A stretch of DNA of 46,957 bases, taken from contig CAMATX010000007.1 of the NCBI GenBank assembly GCA_945861345.1, positions 1-46,957 of the forward strand, in the 5' to 3' direction. The notes under the pieces were generated by a model. That model saw nothing but the letters and a program-made list of their open reading frames with translations. It ran no database searches and was not told where the DNA came from. This DNA is from Comamonas sp. lk. GTDB lineage: Bacteria > Pseudomonadota > Gammaproteobacteria > Burkholderiales > Burkholderiaceae_C. A program made the translations under genes and the position numbers. Positions 41,340-46,957 of the stretch are shown piece by piece; the stretch's first letter is position 1, and each line of letters starts with the position of its first letter.

Positions 41340-42023
41340 TCAGACTACCGCCAAGACTTCCGAGAGAGATTTCCCTTCATAGTCAGGACTTTCGCCAATC
41401 TCCTCAAAAGGATGGCCAAGACGGTTCACCCAAAACACATCAAATCCAAACCATTTAGCCGCCAATGCATCCCAAGCATTGCTGGATACAAACAGTATTT
41501 CTTGCTTGGCGAAGGGAAAATTTTTCAGCAGCAAGGTGTAGGCTTGTGGCGCAGTTTTAAATAGCCGGACATCCTCCACGGAGACGACCTGATCCAAATA
41601 GGGTGTTAAACCATTGGCCGCCACTACCGTAGACAGCATCTCCCGACTCCCGTTGGACAAAATAGCGGTCGACAGTCCCTTGCTTTTGATGGATCGAAGA
41701 ACCTCCAAACTGTCTGAAAATCCGCAAAGTTTGGCGTACTGGGCCATCAACTGCTGCTCACAGTCCGCGCTCAAGGGCAGTTGCAGGCGCTTGCAGCAAT
41801 AGCGCAGAGACCGCAATGTCAACTCCCAAAATGGCAGATAGTGCCGACTTCCCTCGGCATCGGGGTCGCTCATGGTGACCAGACGTGTGTACTCAATTTG
41901 CCTGTCGCGCCACATCAATGCCAGGGCAGCACCATTGCCAGGAAATAGTTGCTCGGCCAACTCGCCCATGGAATACACGTCAAACAACGTTCCGTAGGCA
42001 TCAAAGGCCACTAACTTGTACAT
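41340..42023 (-). CDS. Haloacid dehalogenase, type II
   Basis: HAD-superfamily (S)-2-haloacid dehalogenase-like protein of 227 residues, which would convert 2-haloalkanoates to hydroxy acids. The nucleophile is Asp8 in FDAYGTLFDVYS. Arg in MWRDRQIEYTRL near 39-50 binds the substrate carboxylate, SNGS lies near 118-121, the lysine of LFKTAPQAYTLLL lies near 150, and the C-terminal FVSSNAWDALAAKWFGF near 171-187 is nearly diagnostic of this subfamily. The start at 42023 removes a non-conserved 12-codon opening. Stands alone between the ars and trk genes. Confidence 0.88.
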   Translation of the reverse strand: MYKLVAFDAYGTLFDVYSMGELAEQLFPGNGAALALMWRDRQIEYTRLVTMSDPDAEGSRHYLPFWELTLRSLRYCCKRLQLPLSADCEQQLMAQYAKLCGFSDSLEVLRSIKSKGLSTAILSNGSREMLSTVVAANGLTPYLDQVVSVEDVRLFKTAPQAYTLLLKNFPFAKQEILFVSSNAWDALAAKWFGFDVFWVNRLGHPFEEIGESPDYEGKSLSEVLAVV

Positions 42024-42318
42024 GCGGGTTCTTTCGTGGGGTTCTTTGGGTCGTCCCACTGATCTGATTTTGGAGAGGCACGGAGATTACGAAAAATCGA
42101 TCACCTATTTCATAGCCATTTAAATCTTAACTGGAAAATCCAGGCATGAAATCAAAGTTGCAGTTCGCGTTTGAATTCGCCCTTAGAAGACGCTTTTCAA
42201 TAGCGCGGCATAATCCGCGCAGGACATATTTATCGCGAACAGGCGTAATTGCAAGCTCTTCGCAGCGAAAAAGGGCGCTTAGCTAAATCTAAAAAAGAAA
42301 TTCGTTGGGAATATATCA
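42024..42318. other. Divergent spacer haloacid dehalogenase / trkA
   Basis: A 295-nt A+T-rich spacer. A perfect 6-bp hairpin GCGCGG-CATAAT-CCGCGC (42203-42220) lies 99 nt before trkA; its loop CATAAT could be a -10 element. No gene was seen. Confidence 0.45.
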
Positions 42319-43698
42319 ATGAGTAATATCATCATTCTTGGTGCGGGGCAGGTCGGAACCTCGGTTGCAAACAATCTGTCCACAGAGCAGCACAATATAA
42401 CGGTTATTGACCGTGACGCCGTCAAATTAAAGGAGTTGGCCTCCAAATATGACTTACGCACCGTTGTGGGCAATGCCGGGCACCCCTCCATTTTGAAAGA
42501 GGCGGGTATCGCGGACTGTGATTTGCTGATCGCCGTGACCGAGGTGGATGAGATAAACATGATGGCTTGCAAAATTGCCTCCAGCATATTCAATGTACCC
42601 AAACGCATCGCGCGGGTGCGGTCATCCGAATATCTAGACGATCCGCGTCTGTCCGGGGAAGATGTGTTTGGCATTAGCCACGTCATTTCGCCGGAATTAC
42701 TACTGGCCCGTTATGTCGAAAACCTCGTGGAGTATCCAGAGGCTCTGCAGGTTTTGGAGTTCGCCGAGCGCCAAGTCTGCCTTGTGGCCGTCCGCGCCAA
42801 AGCAGGTGGATTATTGGTGGGAGACCGAATAGCCAATCTGCACAACCACCTCAAGACTACGGATGCCCGAATCGTTGCCATATTCCGCGGTATGAGCGCC
42901 GTGCAACCACGGGCAGATACGGTTATCGAAGACGGCGATGAAGTATTCTTTCTTTCTCGGACAGCCGATATGCGGCGGGTTATGGAAGAGCTGCGCAAGG
43001 CCGACCGTCCCGTCAGACACATCATGATCGCAGGCGGTTCAGAATTTAGTTACCGTCTGGCGCAGGACCTGGAGGGCAGCCATTTGGTGAAGCTGATTGA
43101 GGCCAATGAAAAACGCGCGCATCAGCTAGTGGCTATGTTGGACAAAACGGTGGTCTTGCATGGAAACGAAAATGATAGTGAGTTATTGAGCAACGAGGAT
43201 ATCGCCCAAGTAGATCTATTTGTTGCTGCGACGGGTAATGACGAGCGAAACATCATTGCGTCGCTGTTGGCCAAAAAAATGGGAGCGCACCGCGTCTTAT
43301 CGCTGATCCATCAAAGCGTGTATGTCGGTGTTCTGGAAGATAGCAAAATAGATGTCGTTGTAGGTCTTGCGGATGTCACGATTGGCTCTATTCTTGCGCA
43401 TATTCGACGTGCTGATGTAGCGCGTGTACATAGCTTGCGTAGAGGTGCAGCAGAGGCACTCGAAATTGTGATTCATGGTGATAAATCCACCAGCCAGTGC
43501 GTGGGGCGTCGCGTCGATGCGATCCCCTGGCCGACCGGGGCGCTATTGGGTGCCGTGGTGCGCGGACAAGATGTATTCATGGCGCACCATGATCTGGTAC
43601 TTGAATCGGAAGACCACCTAATTTTGTTTGTCACCGAGAAAAATACGTTGCGCAAGATTGAAAAACTCCTTCAGGTTAGCGCAAGCTTTTTCGGGTGA
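42319..43698 (+). CDS. trkA: Trk potassium uptake protein, NAD-binding regulator
   Basis: Cytosolic gating subunit of the Trk potassium channel. The 459 residues form two RCK units. The first starts with the dinucleotide motif GAGQVGTSVA (6-15) and VIDRD near 32-36. The second starts with IAGGSEFSYRLA near 237-248. Each is followed by a RCK_C domain, such as AGGLLVGDRIANL and STSQCVGRRVDAI. The length is that of classical TrkA. trkH follows 10 nt later. Confidence 0.95.
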   Translation: MSNIIILGAGQVGTSVANNLSTEQHNITVIDRDAVKLKELASKYDLRTVVGNAGHPSILKEAGIADCDLLIAVTEVDEINMMACKIASSIFNVPKRIARVRSSEYLDDPRLSGEDVFGISHVISPELLLARYVENLVEYPEALQVLEFAERQVCLVAVRAKAGGLLVGDRIANLHNHLKTTDARIVAIFRGMSAVQPRADTVIEDGDEVFFLSRTADMRRVMEELRKADRPVRHIMIAGGSEFSYRLAQDLEGSHLVKLIEANEKRAHQLVAMLDKTVVLHGNENDSELLSNEDIAQVDLFVAATGNDERNIIASLLAKKMGAHRVLSLIHQSVYVGVLEDSKIDVVVGLADVTIGSILAHIRRADVARVHSLRRGAAEALEIVIHGDKSTSQCVGRRVDAIPWPTGALLGAVVRGQDVFMAHHDLVLESEDHLILFVTEKNTLRKIEKLLQVSASFFG

Positions 43699-43708
43699 AG
43701 GAAATCGT

Positions 43709-45175
43709 ATGATGCAAAGAATAGCGGGAGTTTTGAATATTCTTGGATTCATCATCCTGATATTTGCTAGCTTGATGTTGTTTCCAACTGCCATTTCCTG
43801 GTATTTGGATGATCATGCAGTTTGGAACTTTGTGGTCGGAATGGTATTTGCCGCCATTATTGGCTTGCTTATGTGGGCTTGCACGCGTAAGGCGTCCCAT
43901 GGAAAAGAGTTACGCAATCGCGATGGCTTCTTACTGTCGGCATTGACCTGGACGGTGCTCCCGGCAATAGCCACCATTCCTTTGATGCTGAGCATTCCCA
44001 GTCTTAGCTTCACCGACGCTTATTTTGAAACCATGTCGGGCTTGACCACCACCGGCGCCACCACAATTTCAAATCTAGACCAATTGCCAGGATCTATCAA
44101 TGTCTGGCGCGCCTTTCTTGTGTGGCTGGGTGGCATGGGTGTGGTGGTGCTCGCAGTCGCCGTATTACCCATGCTTGGGGTCGGCGGTAGCCAAGCATTT
44201 AAGGCGGAAACGCCTGGGCCGATGAAGGATGCCAAGCTTACGCCGCGCATCGCCCAAACCGCCAAAGGTTTGTGGCTGGTTTACTTGTTAATTACGTTTG
44301 CATGTACCTTCAGCTTATGGGTTGTAGGCATGCCACTACTGGATGCATTGATTCATACGTTTTCCATTATGGGCCTTGGTGGCTTTTCCTCGCACGACGC
44401 AAGTTTTGGCTTCTTTGACTCGCCTGCTATGGAAGCCGTAGCCATCATATTCATGTTGCTAGCTGGGATTAATTTTTCCACGCACTTTTTGGCTTTTTCC
44501 GGTAAATCGCTGCGAGCCTATGTCAAGGACAATGAAGCCCATATGGTTTGGGCCGTCATGATCGGCAGCGTTATTTTGGTAGCCTATTTTCTGTGGGCAC
44601 ATCAGGTATACCCTGATTTTCTAACGGCACTGCGACATTCGGCCTTCAATGTTATTTCTATCGCAACCACGACGGGCTTAGCCACTCAAGACTACAATTT
44701 GTGGCCCGCTTTTGCGCCGGTCTTGATGCTATTTTTATCCTGCTTTGCTACAGCCGCGGGTTCTACTGGCGGTGGAATAAAAATGATACGCGCCCAACTA
44801 TTGGTCAAACACTGTTTCAGTGAATTGCACAGGCTGGTGCATCCAAAATCACCGATGGTTGTTAAATTAAATGGAGCTGTCTACGAGCCCTCGGTGCTCG
44901 ACTCTATTTTGGCGTTTCTGTTCCTGTACGGTGCCTCCATCATTATTTGCACTTTGCTCATGCTGGCAAGCGGCTGCGATGTGGTGACGGCACTTTCAGC
45001 GGTGCTTGCTTCTGTCAATAACATGGGACCTGGACTTAACTTGGTAGGCCCGGCAACCACCTTTGCCGTGCTGACAGATTTTCAAACCTGGATTTGTACG
45101 CTGGCTATGTTGCTCGGCCGCTTGGAGTTATTTACCTTGGTGGTTATCTTCACACCCGCATTTTGGCGCACCTGA
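43709..45175 (+). CDS. trkH: Trk potassium uptake protein, channel subunit
   Basis: Potassium-translocating membrane protein of 488 residues with four M1-P-M2 repeats. The selectivity-filter segments are visible: TMSGLTTTGATT near residues 109-120, FSIMGLGGFSSHD near 218-230, ISIATTTGLATQDY near 319-332, and SVNNMGPGLN near 438-447. The glycine-containing filter is present in each repeat. The start at 43709 has AAGGA 6-7 nt upstream and directly follows trkA. An upstream in-frame opening that overlaps trkA is not protein-like. Confidence 0.94.
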   Translation: MMQRIAGVLNILGFIILIFASLMLFPTAISWYLDDHAVWNFVVGMVFAAIIGLLMWACTRKASHGKELRNRDGFLLSALTWTVLPAIATIPLMLSIPSLSFTDAYFETMSGLTTTGATTISNLDQLPGSINVWRAFLVWLGGMGVVVLAVAVLPMLGVGGSQAFKAETPGPMKDAKLTPRIAQTAKGLWLVYLLITFACTFSLWVVGMPLLDALIHTFSIMGLGGFSSHDASFGFFDSPAMEAVAIIFMLLAGINFSTHFLAFSGKSLRAYVKDNEAHMVWAVMIGSVILVAYFLWAHQVYPDFLTALRHSAFNVISIATTTGLATQDYNLWPAFAPVLMLFLSCFATAAGSTGGGIKMIRAQLLVKHCFSELHRLVHPKSPMVVKLNGAVYEPSVLDSILAFLFLYGASIIICTLLMLASGCDVVTALSAVLASVNNMGPGLNLVGPATTFAVLTDFQTWICTLAMLLGRLELFTLVVIFTPAFWRT

Positions 45176-45284
45176 GGCGATAGCATAGGCAGTGAATTGC
45201 CATAAATTCGGGCTACCACCGCCCTTGCCAGGTTGGCGCAAAGGCGTTTTAGGAAGGCAGTCCCTCCCAGTGAGCACGTGACTG

Positions 45285-45398
45285 TCACATCCAGCGCCAC
45301 AAGACCAACGCACAAAGTGCCAGCGAGGGTTTCACTACTCCCCAGTACTGCAGGGTTGTTTCAGGGACCAATACCAATGTTTTCGTAAATTTGCTCAT
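45285..45398 (-). CDS. Possible small protein, 37 codons
   Basis: A short frame beginning MSKFTKTLVLVPETT with AGG about 7 nt before the ATG and ending in WRWM. It is hydrophobic in its second half (PSLALCALVLWRW). No family was recognised. It lies downstream of the SOS-type promoter on the same strand and could be its product or a chance frame. Confidence 0.28.
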   Translation of the reverse strand: MSKFTKTLVLVPETTLQYWGVVKPSLALCALVLWRWM

Positions 45399-45441
45399 TT
45401 TCTTACCTGTGTTTTGCCTTAAAAATACTACTCACGGAGCA

Positions 45442-45612
45442 TCACCTTAGCGCGTACATGGAAAGCTCCAGCAACTTTCCGCACGCGGCGCGAAGCGTCA
45501 ATGCAACTGCCTCAGCGTGGTCCTTGCGGATTTGCTCCTCGGTGCCGTCGCGACCGGTTGTCGCCCGTTGTCCAGCGCAGAAGGTTTGCCTATGGCATCG
45601 AACCCCGTTTGT
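45442..45612 (-). pseudogene. Start-less coding remnant downstream of the SOS-type promoter
   Basis: An open stretch of 56 codons with protein-like sequence in its second half (GRDGTEEQIRKDHAEAVAL then RAACGKLLELSMYALR) and no ATG, GTG or TTG near its beginning. A TAG stands directly upstream. The only nearby ATG (45592-45594 on this strand) is in another frame and is followed at once by a stop. This could be the end of a gene whose beginning was lost or frameshifted. The family is not recognised. Confidence 0.35.
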
Positions 45613-45614
45613 CT

Positions 45615-45649
45615 AACTGTGATTATATACAGTATTTTTTGGGGGTCAA
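45615..45649 (-). promoter_or_regulatory. LexA-type SOS box overlapping a strong sigma-70 promoter
   Basis: CTGT-N8-ACAG at 45617-45632 matches the LexA box core, and 16 of 20 positions match the E. coli consensus over 45615-45634. On the minus strand TTGACC (45644-45649) and TATAAT (45622-45627) are separated by 16 nt. The promoter is near consensus, with its -10 inside the LexA box, the usual geometry for SOS repression. Transcription would run leftward from about 45615. Confidence 0.55.
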
Positions 45650-45792
45650 TGGCGTAGCGGGTTGAGCCTTTTTAATCTCTCCGTGCGGTCAGCACACCGA
45701 AATGTCAGCTACAAACCTGCAAAAGCGCTGGGCTGTGCATGGCGCCACCCTTGGGTGACCGTTTGGTAAACGACGGACTTCTTCCAGACAAC

Positions 45793-45826
45793 AAAAAACC
45801 CACATTCCCATGCAAGAAGTGGGTTT
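45793..45826 (-). terminator. Intrinsic terminator downstream of the tRNA remnant
   Basis: On the minus strand AACCCAC (45819-45825) pairs with GTGGGTT (45797-45803) across a 15-nt loop, and the stem runs into a T-run on its 3' side. It ends a leftward transcript about 20 nt after the tRNA remnant, as expected for a former tRNA gene. Confidence 0.75.
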
Positions 45827-45841
45827 GGATATTTGAAATTT

Positions 45842-45903
45842 GACCGGCGTGAGAGGATTCGAACCTCCGGTCTCTACGTCGCTAGCGTAGCGCTTTCCCA
45901 GAC
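45842..45903 (-). pseudogene. tRNA 3' fragment (decayed, proline-type)
   Basis: On the minus strand the following are intact: a D-loop-like AGTCTGGGAAAGCG, an anticodon arm CTACG-CTAGCGA-CGTAG, a 5-nt variable loop, a T arm GGAGG-TTCGAAT-CCTCT, and an acceptor 3' strand CACGCCG. The 5' acceptor strand and the first half of the D stem are absent: no CGGCGTG occurs upstream and the D stem cannot pair. The 3' end reads GTCA where CCA is expected. The T arm and acceptor resemble proline tRNAs by eye; the anticodon position reads AGC, which is not trusted in a decayed copy. Confidence 0.6.
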
Positions 45904-45978
45904 TAATTTAAACCTGCTCGACGGTTTTCGAGGGTGAAGCGTTGAGCACCAAAATGCCAAAGATGGTTAAATCTTAAT

Positions 45979-46830
45979 ATGAGAATATTTTTACCCTCAT
46001 TTGCAATACTCTTGGTTATTCAATTAACTAGTACAGCTGCGATTGGGCAAGATTTAATTAGCTTGCAACGCCAAGATTCAAAACCAGTCTCGGCAACGGT
46101 CTACAAACCTACGGCAAATGAATGTAAAGGCGTTGCAATCATTTCGCATGGAGCAGGTGGGTCTGAAAAAGGCTACAACTATCTCGGAACAGCGATGTCC
46201 GATTTTGGATATCTTGCGTTAGTTATTGGACACCAAGAAAGTGGACTTCAAGCTGTTAAAGAAAAAATCAGCGGAACAACACTCAGTGAAGGTCTAGCCA
46301 AACTTATTACAACGCCAAAGGCGTACCAAAGTAGATTTATGGATATTGCCGTTGCGAAAGATTGGGCTCAAGGTCAGTGCAATTCAAAAGTGGCTGTTTT
46401 GATTGGACACTCAATGGGTGCAGCGACGGTGATGATGGCTGCAGGTGCACGCAACAAATTAAATATTGCTGAAGTTCCTAAGTTCACGGCGTATATTGCC
46501 ATTTCTCCACAAGGCTCAGGATTGATATTTTCTGAAAATTCATGGAGCGATATCAACCAACCAGTCTTGATGCTAACAGGTACTCAAGACAACGAATTAG
46601 GCGGTTTATCTTGGGAAACAAGAACCGAGCCATTTAGCAATATGAAATCAGGATGCAAGTGGCTTGGCGTCATTGATGGTGCCACGCACATGAATTTTGC
46701 TGGTAGAGGCATATCAAAAAAAACGGAGACATTGACTTCGCAGGTCATTCGTGAATTTTTGACTGGCGTACAAGCCAGTGACTGCAAACTATTGAATCAG
46801 ATATCAGGAATGACGATATCAGTTAAGTGA
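45979..46830 (+). CDS. Exported alpha/beta hydrolase, A+T-rich
   Basis: Secreted or periplasmic hydrolase of 283 residues. A signal peptide ends near residue 24 (STAAIGQ). The fold motifs are AIISHGAGGSEKGY near 53-66, the nucleophile elbow LIGHSMGAA with Ser145, LMLTGTQDNELGG supplying the acid, and GATHMNFAG near 235-243 with the histidine. The arrangement resembles dienelactone-hydrolase/PAF-acetylhydrolase-like esterases. The gene is clearly A+T-richer than nearly everything else here and favours A/T-ending codons. It lies just beyond a tRNA 3' fragment, so recent acquisition is likely. The substrate is unknown. Confidence 0.82.
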   Translation: MRIFLPSFAILLVIQLTSTAAIGQDLISLQRQDSKPVSATVYKPTANECKGVAIISHGAGGSEKGYNYLGTAMSDFGYLALVIGHQESGLQAVKEKISGTTLSEGLAKLITTPKAYQSRFMDIAVAKDWAQGQCNSKVAVLIGHSMGAATVMMAAGARNKLNIAEVPKFTAYIAISPQGSGLIFSENSWSDINQPVLMLTGTQDNELGGLSWETRTEPFSNMKSGCKWLGVIDGATHMNFAGRGISKKTETLTSQVIREFLTGVQASDCKLLNQISGMTISVK

Positions 46831-46880
46831 TGAGAAGTTGATTCTGAGAGCGGTTGATTAAAGTTTGGGGGTCTAGAAGC

Positions 46881-46957
46881 ATGTTGGAAGCAATGCTAAG
46901 GATTGACTTGGTGTCAGTTAGTCAATTTCTTGACCGTTGGATCAAATGCAAGTGGGT
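46881..46957 (+). CDS. Possible 5' end of a gene cut by the window
   Basis: An ATG at 46881, preceded by a G-run about 8 nt upstream, opens a frame (MLEAMLRIDLVSVSQFLDRW) that is still open at the last base of the window. Twenty-five codons are too few for a family call. Confidence 0.25.
   Translation, partial: MLEAMLRIDLVSVSQFLDRWIKCKW

Larger units (their letters stand above)
45176..45978. other. Gene-poor 800-nt region with SOS promoter and tRNA remnant
   Basis: Between trkH and the terminal hydrolase gene no intact gene is evident. The stretch contains, read on the minus strand, a decayed tRNA 3' half, its terminator, a LexA-type promoter, a start-less coding remnant and a possible 37-codon frame (all listed separately). 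The composition changes toward A+T at its right edge. Confidence 0.6.

Noticed and set aside
45082-45315. A 77-codon minus-strand frame reaching into trkH.
   Set aside because: It overlaps the conserved C-terminal end of trkH on the opposite strand and has no recognisable domain or ribosome site.
45842-45903. A functional tRNA-Ala with anticodon AGC.
   Set aside because: The anticodon loop would read AGC, but the D stem and the 5' acceptor strand cannot form and the 3' end is not CCA; a decayed fragment explains it better.
1-46957. CRISPR arrays, insertion sequences, rRNA genes or replication origins.
   Set aside because: No regularly spaced repeats, transposase motifs, rRNA-like stretches or clusters of DnaA-type boxes were seen on reading both strands.

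Overview
The window looks like a chromosomal segment from a betaproteobacterium of the order Burkholderiales, most likely a Comamonadaceae (Rhodoferax/Polaromonas-like) organism. The basis is high G+C in most genes, the phaA-phaB pair, TACAAT-type -10 elements, a 6S RNA gene directly downstream of zapA, a DUF3422 gene, and house-keeping proteins of betaproteobacterial character. No database search was possible, so this placement is an inference.

Layout. 1-2115: polyhydroxybutyrate precursor genes phaA-phaB, ending in a perfect palindromic terminator shared with a convergent TauE/SafE permease. 2989-3780: 6S RNA, zapA and a small coiled-coil ZapB-like gene, all on the minus strand. 3824-11133: a cobalamin riboswitch followed by a tightly packed B12 operon (outer-membrane receptor, two substrate-binding proteins of which one has no signal peptide, permease, ATPase, cobyric acid synthase), with four successive ATGA overlaps. 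11187-13145: two A+T-richer genes for exported proteins (a Sel1-repeat protein and a lipoprotein esterase-like hydrolase). 13157-15962: nth, a PLP aminotransferase and galU. 16230-22437: a very large Oar-like TonB-dependent receptor with a visible promoter, a periplasmic 5'-nucleotidase and an alpha/beta hydrolase. 22557-27961: a DUF4188 gene, serB, a VapBC toxin-antitoxin pair with a palindromic operator, and mfd. 28060-29330: ispD-ispF. 29354-35157: alginate-lyase-like protein, sterol-desaturase-type hydroxylase with a membrane partner, CHRD protein, di-haem peroxidase and NnrU. 35162-39612: DUF3422, a CDP-diacylglycerol pyrophosphatase, a DTW-domain tRNA modification enzyme, an EamA exporter and a cupin. 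39736-41236: arsenic operon arsR-arsC-aquaporin. 41340-45175: haloacid dehalogenase and the potassium uptake genes trkA-trkH. 45176-46957: a gene-poor stretch holding an SOS-type promoter, a decayed tRNA 3' half with its terminator, and an A+T-rich secreted hydrolase, which together look like the edge of an integrated element.

How the genes fit together. The B12 operon is a complete import route (outer membrane, periplasm, inner membrane) coupled to a late corrin-ring amidation step and controlled by the vitamin itself. The ars genes would reduce arsenate and release arsenite through a channel rather than a pump. Most of the rest is ordinary core metabolism. The most unusual material is the last 1.8 kb, the signal-less binding protein in the B12 operon, the terminator-like hairpin in the mfd leader, and several palindromes in promoter regions.
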